Made by a program: the position numbers and the translations under genes. The notes beneath the pieces are model-generated. The model was not told the origin of the DNA, ran no database searches, and saw only the letters and a list, made by a program, of their open reading frames with translations. From Myoxocephalus aenaeus (lineage: Eukaryota; Chordata; Actinopteri; Perciformes; Cottidae), in assembly GCA_038501785.1 (NCBI GenBank), contig JBAMJR010000053.1:2188001-2252000 (forward strand): a stretch of DNA of 64,000 nucleotides, written 5' to 3'. This document shows positions 1 to 12,581 of the stretch, one piece after another (the first letter of the stretch is position 1; every line of letters starts with the position of its first letter).

Positions 1-29
1 CAAGTTACGCCTCAGTTTAACCTATTTAC

Positions 30-292
30 CTGAACGGACAGTTTCCGGCGAAGAGGAACTTTTTACACAGGTGCAGCTTGTTGCAGGACCCCGGACACAC
101 CATGACTCTGCACATCTTCAGCCGGGTCCTGGCCACCACCTTGGGCTGCCCGAAGGGACAACACCGGGCAAACCTCTCGTGGTTGTTGATGATATCATCA
201 ATAGCGTCGCCTGAGCCGAGGTTACACGTCAAATAATCGGTGTCGACTGCGCCTTGATTTTCCAGGATGAACTTCAGTATTATGGACTCCAT
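30..292 (-). CDS. PARP12/ZC3HAV1-like CCCH zinc-finger protein, first coding exon (partial)
   Basis: Read leftwards on the minus strand, this exon begins at an ATG at 292-290 in a strong context (ACCATGG) and encodes about 87 residues. It ends at a GTAAAT donor directly left of position 30, so the rest of the gene lies outside the window. The first ~60 residues (MESIILKFILENQG...) look like the N-terminal winged-helix segment of ZC3HAV1/PARP12. They are followed by VVARTRLKMCRVMVCPGSC and NKLHLCKKFLFAGNCPF, which match the start of the CCCH zinc-finger array of those proteins in spacing and in the HLCK signature. In these families the fingers bind RNA (CpG-rich viral RNA for ZC3HAV1) and a C-terminal PARP domain may follow. 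An in-frame ATG at 460 would add 56 residues unlike the family and would run through the ISRE, so I prefer the start at 292. PARP12 and ZC3HAV1 cannot be told apart from this exon alone. Confidence 0.8.
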
Positions 293-420
293 GGTCTGGG
301 CCCGGATCCTTCCGCGTTGCCTTCCGCCTCCCGACACCCACTGGACGGACAACTGCGGCGGAGCGCCTGCCTCTGTCGGGTTCAGTGCAGTCGGAAAGCA
401 CGCTTTCGTTTCTGATGATT

Positions 421-434
421 GGAAACCGAAACTT
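421..434 (-). promoter_or_regulatory. Interferon-stimulated response element (ISRE) upstream of the PARP12/ZC3HAV1-like gene
   Basis: The plus strand reads GGAAACCGAAACTT, whose complement AAGTTTCGGTTTCC fits the ISRE core AGTTTCNNTTTC exactly. It sits about 130 bp upstream of the chosen start codon of the minus-strand gene. ISREs recruit ISGF3 or IRF factors, and PARP12 and ZC3HAV1 are known interferon-induced genes, so location and identity agree. Ten bp further upstream, 444-454 reads CTAAAAATAG on the minus strand, which could be a TATA-like or MEF2-type box. Confidence 0.7.
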
Positions 435-960
435 AACTTGGGCCTATTTTTAGCAGGCATTGGAGCTGTAACGCCGCTCTCCTCCGCTTGGGGGCGTCGC
501 CGTGTTGCATGACCTCACACACTCCTGTCCTATAAAAGACAAGACATTACAAACATGGGAATCATCTGATAAATCATTTAGAATATTTTGTTTAGCAGGA
601 GAACCAGAAAGAAAAAAAGAAAACTCACCAAGTGCAGACAATGACATGTTGCACTTGTTGCAATAGTAAAAAAAAGACAACACTTGATTTAATAATCTAT
701 ATGAAATACTCTTCATTTTCTGTTCCTGACTGGCAGAAGACAGTGTAATGTAAGTGTTATTACAGTGTTATGTCCTTTTATGATCTATTATGCAGTTATT
801 TTGTTCCCCTGGTTTTGTTTGTGTATTTTATTTATTTGTTTGTTTTGTTTTCTACTCCATTTGCTTTTTTGGGTTATTTGTTTGGTTTTGTTGTATTCAT
901 TGCCTTTATGGTATGGTCCTTTTTGTTTACCGGTATTTAAAGTTATGACTATTCTTTGCT

Positions 961-1026
961 TCTCTGTAGAGCACTTTGTAAACTTTGTTTTTAAAGGTGC
1001 TATATAAATAAAGTTATTATTATTAA
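961..1026 (+). repeat. Retroposon 3'-tail-like fragment
   Basis: The segment contains AGCACTTTGTAAAC, then AAAGGTGCTATATAAATAAAG, then a short (TTA)n tail. This combination is a very common teleost retroposon 3' end. The family cannot be named safely, and no coding part is recognisable upstream. Confidence 0.6.
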
Positions 1027-2055
1027 GTAGGATTACATTTGCCACTTAAAAAAACTAAATGTGATTACTGTTATATATATCAATCCCACCCAACAAAACC
1101 ATTGTGCCCTTTTTTTATTCTAACAGTAAAACAATATATATCATTGATATTTAATCAAATATTGTGTTTTGAAATGTGTCCTTAATCTCTAGATCATTTT
1201 TTGAAGACCTCATGAGATCCCTGTGGAATCTATATTTTATTAATTCATTGTATTTTAGCACGTGAGCTTTTTATTATTAACACATTTTGCAGATGTTGGC
1301 CCGCTGCATACTGTGTTAATGTTTGAAAACCCAATAAAAACATTTCCATTTTTAGATATTTGTTTTCGCCTTAAAATTTAAGGTGGTAAAAAATAAAATC
1401 CTAATTTGAACCACTCTGATTCAACAAAGTGACTGAATAAATGAAACGACTTAAAACAAGCCAGTCCAATTACGTGTCTCAGCCTGCAGCATCAGGATGA
1501 ACGGCCATGTCCCTCAGCTTCACTCATCTGCATTTGCTTGCACATTTCCCATCAGCCTCCCTGCTTCCCGTCCCCCTCCCTCTCCCTCAAGACAATATGC
1601 AGTACATGTTGGAAGTGATTTGCTGCTCCCAGAAGCTCTGTAGCTCTAGGTTTCAGCGCTCTATAAGAACAAGGCCACTCTTTCTCTGTTTTTCTCTGTT
1701 TTTCCTTGGGTCCAGACCGGGAACCTTTTGTCAGCTTGTCAGATGGAGGGCACGAAGAGGCCGATAATAATGTAAATCATATGTAGTCACCAGATCTCTA
1801 CGAAGTCAAACACCTGATTTGAGAAATTATTGAATCATTAAAACACAAATTAAGGTCTTAACTTTAGGGAGAATAGAGATCATCCCACCAGAGGCGTTTC
1901 AGGAGACTTGGACAATCCGTGGAAATGACTTCTTGTGGCAGTGGTTAAATCTCTTCAGAGCATATTCTTTTTGACCACCTGGGGCAGCGTAACAAGCTGT
2001 ACTTTACACATAACATTGACATGTTATCAAGTCATTAATAACTGGCTGTGCTTAT

Positions 2056-2170
2056 TTACACATCCAGCAGACACAGAGCAACACTAACATTCATTTGGAG
2101 TCATGTTTCTGTCTACCTGATGGTTCTAAGTCTGATATGGACCCTCCTTTTAGCTCCGCTAGAGCCCCTC
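2056..2170 (+). repeat. Dispersed repeat, copy 1 (related copy at 60893)
   Basis: TTTACACATCCAGCAGACACAGAGCAACA followed by CATT and AATTTGG/CATTTGG-type sequence recurs at 60893-60960 in the same orientation with scattered differences. Two diverged copies 59 kb apart show it is an interspersed repeat, not a gene. The right boundary is approximate. Confidence 0.6.
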
Positions 2171-3101
2171 CATCACATTACTCCTTTACTCCATTGTGCA
2201 TGGGTGCAGCTTGAGTATTTCTGCCAGTGCAGTGCTGATCCAGATATTCAGACTACATCTGAATTCCATTGGCAACCATTGGACTTTTTACCCTTCTGGA
2301 GAACTAGACCAAGCTGTAGGACCTCGCCTGGTCCCTGGACCTCACTTTGACAACCACCTCATCTAAATGCCCTTTTTATTCTTCCATTAACTGATCAGTC
2401 GAATGTAGTATCCCCTTTAATCCTTTGAACAAGTGGACACATTCTGCTAACATAAATGAAAATGAGTAATAAAACATTTACCAGTACCACTTGACTTAAT
2501 GCAGCCTATTGATTTTTAGAATCACCATGACAACATACATTCTAAAAAGTATCGAGTACATTCCATTTTGCTACACAGCATGTAATATTAATTCCCTTTT
2601 ACATAAAGTATTCCTTTAGTTGCCGATGTCTTTTGTATTATGGTAATTAGTGAGTGAAAGTCAATGATTGACTTCAACGGTTTGTGAACAATAATCTCCA
2701 TGCATATTATGAAACGTGTGTATTCATTAGTGAGAAATAAAGTGTTGCATATGGAGTCCCCGCACAATACATGCTGGTATTCCTTCATATTACACTGTTG
2801 CTTATCTCCTGTGATGTGTTACACTGTTGCTTTTTGCCCCGCACGCTGTGTAGTTAAAGCCTGTTATTATGTAACTGCATTAACATGAAGTTTTGATTAC
2901 AAAGGAATAAACGAAGAGAATAAGCGGTCCGTCTGTCTGTCAGTTGTGTTCGTTAGTTGTGTTTTTTAGTTGTGTTTGTTAGTTGTGTGTCTGCGGCTGC
3001 GACCTGCTGCGATTTCCTGCTTCGGGTTTCCCTTTAAAAGGGGGCAAGGCTCAATGCTGGGAATTCACGTCATTTCGCCGTTTTACACACATCCAGATCA
3101 A

Positions 3102-3222
3102 TGAGAGAGAGAGAGAGAGAGGGAGAGGGAGAGAGAGAGGGGGGTGGAGAGAGAGAGCACGCGCGCGAGAGAGAGGGAAAGAGAGAGAGAGAGAGAGAGA
3201 GAGCGAGAGCGAGAGAGAGAGA
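3102..3222. repeat. (GA)n purine tract at the etv6 5' end
   Basis: About 120 bp of nearly uninterrupted GAGA on the plus strand with a few C and extra G interruptions, lying 300-420 bp upstream of the etv6 start codon. It is either in the proximal promoter or in the 5'UTR. Such homopurine tracts can form triplexes and are common at fish promoters. Confidence 0.9.
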
Positions 3223-3229
3223 CTTGCTC

Positions 3230-3524
3230 TTCCAGGAAGGGACTATTAACCAGCACGCTGCCGACGTATGAAGGGAAAACACACGCAGACAAAAGAAGTT
3301 TTCACACCGACAGCCGCGCTATGGAGCCGGCCAGCAGATAACGAACGAAATAAAGAAAAAGCAGGCTGCGTGAAAGAAAGAAACACAACCCGAACAACTT
3401 CTCCCACAGCAACGAGCCGAGCAGCCGCCGCTGCTCAGAGGGTTTCTCTCGGGAAGAGACGGAGGTAAAGAAGAGGGCACGACGGAAAAGTGGAAGGAGA
3501 CGGAGAGAAGTTGACGGGGAGATA
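3230..3524 (+). other. etv6: Probable etv6 5'UTR / proximal promoter
   Basis: This is the sequence immediately upstream of the etv6 initiator. The transcription start is not evident and no convincing TATA box is seen. If transcribed, it contains two upstream ORFs: a 66-codon frame from the ATG at 3268 to the TAA ending at 3468, and a six-residue frame at 3321-3341. Purine-rich, moderately CpG-rich sequence continues to the start codon. Confidence 0.5.
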
Positions 3525-3554
3525 ATGTCTGAATCCTCCTCCGCTGCGAACAAG
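3525..3554 (+). CDS. etv6: etv6 exon 1 (coding part)
   Basis: Encodes MSESSSAANK from an ATG with A at -3 and ends in AAG before a GTAACG donor. Human ETV6 exon 1 likewise begins MSE, ends with a lysine codon at phase 0, and is 11 codons. The short exon is assigned from this match and from the exact continuation into exon 2. Confidence 0.88.
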
Positions 3555-3716
3555 GTAACGCCGTCCTCTTTGTTTGCCGTTGACACTTTCCACTCGGGGG
3601 TTCGAGTCCCGCGCAGTGAACCCCGAGGCTTTCACAGCGTCTAGCCCGCGAGCTGCAGCGCCATTCAGCTGAGGTGCGTTTGTTTTGCTAGTCATCTGTT
3701 GCTCGCGGCTCCACGC

Positions 3717-3769
<53 letters not shown>

Positions 3770-5612
3770 TTCGCAGTTCGCCTCCACTCCTGCTGATGGG
3801 AAGAAGTCGTGACTGCCTGTGACACGCTGAACAAAACGACCGATTTATCGCCTCAACAAAAATATAAATATATATATTTAATACAAAAAGAGTGCTGAAG
3901 CAAGTGGCAAACACGTTGTTACCGACACACAACGCGTCTATGCGCGTTTCGGAGAGGCTTCACGTGCAGAACAGTGGCTGTTAAAGGCCTACAGGTTACT
4001 ACACACATGGGATAGGAGCAACAAAGTCTCCTGCAACTTGAGGGACCATATAGACAACAACAAATCAAGCGAAAGGCTCCCTCTAGTTTTTACAGCTATA
4101 ATTGGATGGTTGGAAGAGAAATGGCCAACTTTTGGTCAATCAATTCATTATAATTTATTGAGCAAAAAAGAAAAACCCAAACATGTTGTCTCTGATGTGA
4201 GGATTTGCTCCTTTTCTTTGTTAAATAAAATAGATATTGTGGCTTTTTGGGTGCCGCTGATCAGACTGTAAACCATCTGAAGACACTTGAGGGTTGCGGT
4301 GCGTCACTATGAGTTTGAGGTGTTGTAATCTGTGATCAGCCATCAATCAGTCATGAAAATAATCTATAATCACAGCCCCGGGAAGAGGGGAGATTGTGAG
4401 CGATTAGAGTCACTGACTTGCTGTGAGTCCCAATAGGAACTAGACACACACACAAAAATCATTATCTTTTAATTGTTTCCATCGTGCTCTTAAGCAAAAG
4501 AGGCAAATATTCACAGATCCTTGGCTCGTCCAACGTGAGGATTTAAGGCATGTTGGTGAGAAGAAGCGAGACAGTTGTGACAGGCTTTTTCCTTCTTCTT
4601 TTGACTTTTTGTTGATCAATTATTCGACAGGTTAGTTGTTGCTTTAGTGTTAATCGCGGCCCTGACAGGACCAGTATAGAAATATTATTTTGGAAGTCAA
4701 TGCCAGCCTCCATGCAAGCTGTTCATTGACAGTGTTAGATGGCTTTTTGTTAATGAGGGATGCTTTCTATTCCGTCTCTGCACGATTGCATTTGGAAAAC
4801 GATCAGCACTCCACTCTGAGAAGTTTCCCACCAGGACTCCCTGTCACCTTAATGCTGCGGCCCAGTTCAGTCACAAATCACTTCTCTGCAGCGTCCCTCT
4901 CACCCGCTTTGTCCCGACTGCCCCCGTCACCTTTCACTAACCCGACCTTTTCTTCTAGACAAGTGGATTTGTAGAGGGTGGATGGGAGAGAAGCAGTCGC
5001 CTCTGAGCGGAGGAAATGGAAGCCTGAGAGATTATTGCTTGGCTTCCAAAGGAAATTCCTGGTGCATACAGTTGGTGTGTGCAGGTCTCGGAGTGGCTGG
5101 GTGGTGACAGCCGGCTGAAACTGGAGGGAGAAGCAGCAGAAATACCTCAAGAAACTAAAGTGGCTTCATGCTCTTCCCTCATTTGCAGGGAAAGGAAACC
5201 GGTCCACAGAATGACCGCGGACTGGAAAACCTCACGCTGTAAGCGAGACTCGATGAGTGTTCGATAGCAGCGCTAGAGGGTCTGAACGCCTCAGAGTGTC
5301 CTGAGGGCAACTAACAACTGTAACTGTTCTCTGCATGGGAAAAAAACCTACTGATTTTTTATTTTTTTTATGAATTGATTACTTGCGTATTGTTACACAG
5401 AGGTCTAAATATAGTGGAAATGCCTGTCACAATGTCCCAGAGCCACGGGGGGGAAATATCTAAATAGCAACAGTCCAAAATCCAATGAGATCTCATGTAG
5501 AATCATTTAAAAAAAAAGAGAAATGAAGCAAATAAAACCAGGGAATGTTTGGCTTTTTCATTTTCAAAACATCCCAATGCTCACTTGAATATCCTCAGTT
5601 CAGACATGATGG

Positions 5613-5643
<31 letters not shown>

Positions 5644-7143
5644 CTTTGGGCCGGTCCTGGAGATGGAACAGGTGTTTCTGTGGCAAAGAGAATTGGGGAA
5701 ACGGGAATTCACAAAGTGCAACAATGACTTCTACTTGCTGCTACCACATCTGTCCTGTACTGATCCATTTAGAAAAAGGGACTGTATTTGTCCTCCTTTT
5801 CTTTTTTTTAAAAAAAGGAACAAAATACAGAAGAAGCAACAAAAATTGTAGCTCTAATGGAACAGTTTTCCATGACGAGATTTAAAAATGACCGATATTG
5901 TTATTAATATTGACTTCAGATCAGAAAATCAAACGGGCCACTGTCACTCACTTGTAGGTTTATTCAAGGGCTGCAAATATCTGCTATTTCTTTACTACAT
6001 TTATATAAAAGGCCAGAGAAAGATGTCCACGAAGGTCACGTCTCAGAATAGTTTTTTTTTTGTCCGACAAAACCCCGAAATCTTCAGTCTGATATGAGAC
6101 CAAATTGACACCAAAAGCGCTCGTTGTAGACGGCCTCGTGTTCACCAAACAGGGACGCACCGGTCCTACTTTTTGTCAGTCCTGATGTTAAAACCTGGGC
6201 TTCTGGATATCGCCGATACCGAGTATTAATGTGATAGCACTGTTTAATTAACTAGCTGTGTGCCTCACTGTGTGGAAGTGACTGGGATCATTATTTTATG
6301 TGTAAGGCAACATCGGGCTCGACTTAAACGTTGCTTTCCAAACTTAAATAACAAATAAACACATAGATATAAATATACTGAATTGCTTATTAAAATAATG
6401 GTATCCTCACCGGATCGGCCCGTTGTCACGATCCTCGTTCCAGCTGTTTGAGTCAGCGTTTGACCGATATCCGTAACCTGATGTTTTTGCTGCAAAGATA
6501 GTTCTGAAATGACAAATAGATTTTACGCCAAAAACGTCCCCAAAACATTTGTATCCTAGATGAAGTGTTTCATTCTTTTCAGCAAAAACGTCAAACGCTT
6601 GCAGGTCCTCGAGCTCCTGGAAACTGTGACGGACATGTTTTCAGACATTTTATTGAAAATCGCAAATGATTGACGCCCAAAATCCAGCTGTGTTGTTTCT
6701 GAGCCACTAATGCGTCTCGAAGATGCCGAGACAAACGGAGCATTTATTGGTTTAGGACTTTGCTGAGCAACACACCCTGAAAGCGTGTGTGGCATTCAGG
6801 ATGTGTGCGTCCCCAGAATGGATCCACACAGCTAGACCGTGGATCAGAAGCAGGTACTCCTCTGTGCGGGTACGGGGGGCCGAGGCTCGGGGGTGTTGTG
6901 GGTGCACGCCGAGGTGACGGCGAGTTGGCGTGGGGCTGTTTTGGGTTCAGGGCCGGTGCGTCGTGGAGCTTTGTGAGCCATGCTTTGTGTCTCTGTGTCT
7001 ATTCATAGCAGGAGAGGAGCTCTTTCAGTCCTTCCGCGAACCCGCTGCCAAACTCCACTTCCTCCCCCGTCCATGCTCCCGCCGCGAGGCCAGCCAGCCG
7101 AATGGAGGACGAGCCTGCCAGGCTGCCTGCGCACCTGCGTGAG

Positions 7144-7214
<71 letters not shown>

Positions 7215-10200
7215 AACACACACACACGAGCAGTGACTGCTACACGCATTGATCAGTCGGACATTTGAAAAGGACACATTGATTTTTTTTTTGTCTGGTT
7301 TTAGCATCTTGCGCTGTAAATATTTCTGTTTGGTTGAAGTTGTAATCTGGGAAGAAGTCAGATTTCTTATTTATTTGTCTCCTCTCAGAAATCACCCGCC
7401 AATCAAACCGTGTGGGTGGGGACTGTGGCATAGACTTCTACAAGTGGCGCTAACAGAGAGCGACAAACACGCTATAGCCGGTGTTATCAGGCAACATGAA
7501 TGAATACATATGTTCCGAGATATCACTTTAATAGTTAAAAGCCATCACGTGCAATTGGGACATCGCATTACATCTCAAGACATGCATATTACGCACCGCA
7601 TGGGTCATGCTGACCCTGTCAGCTGGGAGGCGTTGAAGCAGATCCGGGGGTCAGACACCTTTTCCCGACACACTTGAACCGCTGGACCGGAACTGACAGA
7701 CCTACTGCACTGGAACAACCAACAGTTACACAACAGTCGGGTACAGATCATGTGCAGCGGAGGAACACGCAGTGGAAAGATGACAAACTGATCGGGAAGA
7801 GGAAAGGTTTCAGAAGAGGTGGGCGGGGTTAAACTGGAGCAGGATTCGTTGTAGTTGGAAAGCCGAACGATACGTCCTTGAGCTTCCTTAAATGCATCCG
7901 CACGGTGGAATAGTCCCTGCTAGCACCACGGATAATTGAACTGACGGGAAAAATGAAGGTGGTGAAATGTTCACCATTCTGGAATAAAATCAGGTCTGAA
8001 GTGCCCCCCACATCTCAGCTTTTGTCATCGATTCATAAAGGCTCGATGACAGCCATTTATTTTCCTGTTGATAAGCAAGTGAGCCAATCGGAGCTTGGTG
8101 GGCGGGGTTAAGTCATCTACCTGCGCCGCAGCCTGAAAAATAGTGACGGAAAATGTATCGACGCAACAGTGCAATACAGAAATAGTGACTCTTTAAGTTT
8201 GATAAGGAAAAGTTAAATTCATAACCAATACACTTTTCGCTGATACAACCTTACTTGGTCTGGTATGACCAGTACCTCATGGTAGTAATAGATATAGATA
8301 CCCATGAGTATTGTGATGGTATGTTTCGTGATACTGTCTATTGTCTTAAGTAATAGTTTACATGCGAACATTTATTGTGATGCGTATCATATTGCCAATG
8401 CACAGCCCTAGCAGCTAATCGTTTGCTAGTTAGGATATTGTTGTAAAACTGACATTTCTGAGTTGGTTGGCCTCTTTTCTACGTGTGCTACTGTGTGAGC
8501 CTTTGCCTTTTACCCCAAAGTGGTTGAAGCAAAAAATTGCACGGTCACGCTTTAAATGAATGAACGTCTAAATGTGCCAACAAAGAGGAAGCAAGCAAGC
8601 AAACACAAATGTAAACTATGCAGGGTTTTGCAAATGCTTTGCTGATACATTCAGCGCGTTTTATGAAGGATACGCACAATGGGCTTTTGTGAGTAACACT
8701 GAGCGTAAACACAACTCCACAAAAGCACTTTTAATATTTTGGTGTCCTTGATTTGTAGGCTTTAACCCCGGTCGCTGGTGTGACCGGCAGGATGAGCTAC
8801 AGCTGGTGTTACTGGATATCAGACTGGTTTTTGATGAGACCAGTTAACAGGCTCACTGGAAGGCACGTGGCTTATGTTTGTTTAGAAGCACCGGTTGTCT
8901 ATTTATCGGCCACTTTGAATCAGAACGAAACAAATAGTATGGTGGCAATACAACAAAGGCCACCTTTTCCGCTTGGCGGAAAACCAATTGTAGGTGTTAG
9001 ATTAGCCGGAAGTGTCAGATGTGACACTTCCTGAACTTTTGTGGAGTTAAATGAAGAGCGAAGACAAAAGGGAAGCAAAGAGTCTGCCGGTGAGGCAGTA
9101 AAGCTTTTACAAATATTTTTCCATATTTCCACTTGGCTGGATTTGCATCGGCTCACTGTTTCTTAACCAATCGTGGAGCAGGCGGGGCTGGCGCTGTGCC
9201 AAGAGATAGGCTCCACGTTCAAAGAGCAGCCCTGGGCTGCTTCGTCCGCGCGTCCGTCAATATTTAACCATTTATTTATCTTTTCTTTTTTTTTTTCGTG
9301 CGAGTGTGAAGTTCAGGGCTTTTGTGGGGGGCGCTTGGCAGGGCCGAGGCTGGAGGAGACGCACAGGAAACTCCCTCGGCCCACTTCCCCTTTTGCATTG
9401 TTGCAGAAAAAGGAAGAGCGCTCAACAGGTCCGCGTTGAGTTTCCTGTCGAGTAAACCGGTGGGTCAGTTCACATCCGCAGACATGCGGAAGTCCTTCTT
9501 TGTTTTAATCAGATTGCAAACGCAGTTCCTCACACGGTCGTGACTCTCGCACATCGGTTCAGGTTTTCTTCTCTTTTTCTCTCCACTCGTCTGTGTTTAG
9601 TTTATGGCTGCTGCTGGTCGGGACTCTCAGACAGACATCAACATGTCTTTGTCTTAAACGCCTCTGCTCGTCCTTTCTCCTCCTGCCTATCTAAACACAC
9701 ATGTGCTGGAAAACAAGCCGTCCATTAACCCCCACACTCAGAGGGAGTTCTGTCCTGAAGGGGGGAAGATGGGAGGAAGAGAGCAGGAGGAGGAGGAGGA
9801 GGAGGAGGAGGGAGGAGGAAGGGGGGGGGGGGACAGAACGAAAAAGAATGAGGGAGGAAATTGCAGTGTGGGCAAAAATCCGCCTTCTCCATTTCCTGGG
9901 GAGGAAGTGGATTAGATCGGGGAGAGTTGCAGCCTGCTCCTCACACTAAAGAATGCTACCGGGCTCGATTGTAACCCTTTTCAGCCAGACATCACACGAC
10001 AAAGCCCTGACTGTGTGAAAATATATTTTGAATAAATGGTCTTCTTTTGTAATCGCTCCCTATGATATATTTGTATTCACGTTTTTTTGTGCAACCTTTA
10101 ATTAAATAATTGGAACATTTGTTCTTTACATCGGAAAATACATTTAAATATAATCACCTCCTGAATATGTGCAGCACCTAGATGGCTATATCAAAAGTGT

Positions 10201-12283
10201 GATATTCATGGTAAAATAAACTCATACATTCTAAAATATACTATATGTACACACAAAGAAACTTTAGCTATTGACTCAAATATATTTAAATAACGGTTCA
10301 TTAGAAACCAAACGACTGTAGTACAGTAGAGTATATATTTCGTATGTGAGTGGGCTATATCTAGTTTACAAAGGGAACAAGATGTCAAAGTCAAAGCTGA
10401 ATTGCATTTAGGAGCATTGTAATTCCATAATGTGACGCTGAGTCAAGATGTGGGGACGTAATATGAAAGAGGGGAGCATCGCTCTAAACTATGAACCAAT
10501 GGCATAACGGTGTGAAAAAGAATTATTAACATTTCTGTTGTAAAACATTTACGAAGAGACTAACAACCTCAGATTAATCCTGTTTCTGATTACTTCATGT
10601 AAGTCAGATCCATGAGTTTAGTTAGTAGTTAAGCTTTGTAGCTCCTTAGACGGTGTTAATTATTTATCTGGAACTAGTCCAGCACGTAATCTGCTGCCTC
10701 TGGTGGGCTGATTCTTCTTTTTTTTTTTTTTTTACTTCTGGACAGAGCCAGTCTATCTGTTTACCTGCATTTCCAATCTTGATGCTAAGCTAAGCTAACC
10801 AGCTGCGGTGTCATATTTAGCATACAGACATGTGAGGTATCAATCCATTCATTGAACTCTTGGCAAACACAGAATTTGTGTATTTCTTTAATAAACTTTG
10901 TTTTATTTAAACAAATAATGCATGCATGCGTATAACTAAATTGATTACCGTACTTTTCGGGTTATAAGCCGCTACTGCCTTCGGTCAGTGTCCCCGACAG
11001 CTCCCCGCTGTAGCCAGCTGGGGGCTCCTGCTAGCGCTCCGTCACTTCCCCGCTAACTTCCGCTAGCTCCCTGAAAACCACCGAAGGTAGCGGGACCAGG
11101 CTCGACACCGACTTGGGCAGAGGGGACGCGGGCAGTAGCAGCAGCAGTGGCCGGTAGCAGCAGAAGCGCTAGTAGCAGCGCTACTAGCAGCGCTATCTAG
11201 CAGCGCTAGCTAGCAGCGCTACTAGCTTGCTACAGCGGGACACTGATCAGCCGTAGGAGCGGCTTATAACCCGAAAAGTACGGTATTTAGCTGCTTCTAG
11301 AAATAGACTGTAGGGTTAGGCCGGTAACAAAACTTTTAACTGGTTTAATATTAAGCCAAACATGGTTTAGAAACAAACAAACATCAACCCTCGTTGTCAT
11401 ATTGCTCAATACTAATGCAATAGTTGGATTTAGCGGCGCGATGTAGGATACTTTTTCAATTTCTGGAACGTGTCATGAATGATATTGAGGCTCAGTCAGT
11501 TACTATCAGTTAGTTTAGGCTTGCTGACCGGACCGGCAACATTGGAAACACAAGAGGACAGAGACACACTGAGACACTTAAATCTCACAGTTGTGACTTT
11601 TTAAAAAGTCCCCATTAAATATTAAACTCGTCCAGGAATCGTGCAGCGTGTTAGTCAGCGAGAAGACAAACGTAACGCTTAAAGCAGCCGGCGGAGGAGC
11701 GCTGTCAACCACCCGCGATGTTTTGTTTGTTTGTGTGTCAAATACTAAAAAGGCCTGGGAGGGATGTCGAAAGCTGCGCTGACGTAAACCTACGGAACTG
11801 GATTTGTCGGGCTTTAATTCGATCGCAATCCAGGCGACGTCGCTCGACACGGCTCCCACGTATCGGGATGACGCAACTGAGAGCCAGTCAGTGGGAAAAC
11901 ACTGAATTATTTAAAGGTCTAAAACACAAGCTCCAGCGTTATTTAACAATAAACACGCATGAGATACGAAGAAGAGTGGAAATATCTTACTGGATGATTT
12001 AAAAGATCCATGTCCATGGAAACAAGACTGGCTGGTTTCCTTGGTGTGTGTGTGTGTGTGATGTGTGTGTGTGTGTTTTTTGTGTGTGTGTGCGCTCACA
12101 GCTGGCTTTGCACTATGCATGCTTGTGCGAGTGGGTGGATGAGTGTGAGTGAATCTTGTGTCTTCGTGCAGAGCTTACCAGAGGCAGTGTAGGTGTGTAC
12201 TGTATGTGTGTGTGTGTGTGAGTAAGTGTATGTGAGTAAGTGTGTGTTTGTGTTACCGTACATGACTACAACCCCCCCCCCCC

Positions 12284-12317
<34 letters not shown>

Positions 12318-12392
12318 AGCTTCCTTTTGTCTCTCTCTCTGTCTCTTTGTGGTATATTGGCCATTTTACTGTGTGTGGGAATTGGTGTTATA

Positions 12393-12479
<87 letters not shown>

Positions 12480-12581
12480 GTCTTTCTGAGGGGAAATTTC
12501 CTGCCCCTGGAAGCTGCTCTTGTCCTCAGGAATTTCCTGAGTGGGCAGACGGCGCTTCCTGAATAAATGTTGTTGTTTTTG

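Larger units (their letters stand above)
513..2950. other. Intergenic region between the minus-strand gene and etv6
   Basis: AT-rich sequence with no coding exon I can support. It contains two interspersed-repeat fragments listed separately (961-1026 and about 2056-2170). The divergent arrangement of the two flanking genes means both promoters should lie in or at the edges of this interval. Confidence 0.6.
3555..7008 (+). other. etv6: etv6 intron 1
   Basis: A 3.45-kb phase-0 intron with a GTAACG donor and a TTCATAG acceptor. It contains a (TG)n tract at 3719-3767 and a (GT)n/(GC) tract at 5612-5643. I see no coding exon or clear transposon inside. An alternative promoter cannot be excluded. 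Confidence 0.8.

Noticed and set aside
293..460. N-terminal extension of the PARP12/ZC3HAV1-like protein from an in-frame ATG at 460.
   Set aside because: The 56 residues do not resemble the family, the region contains the ISRE, and the ATG at 292 has a strong context and fits the family start.
3594..3612. GGGTTCGAGTCCC resembles a tRNA B box just after etv6 exon 1.
   Set aside because: No A box at the right distance and no cloverleaf or acceptor stem could be drawn around it.
3435..3932. A 165-codon minus-strand frame across etv6 exon 1.
   Set aside because: It runs through the TG repeat (poly Thr-His) and is antisense to the well-supported etv6 first exon.
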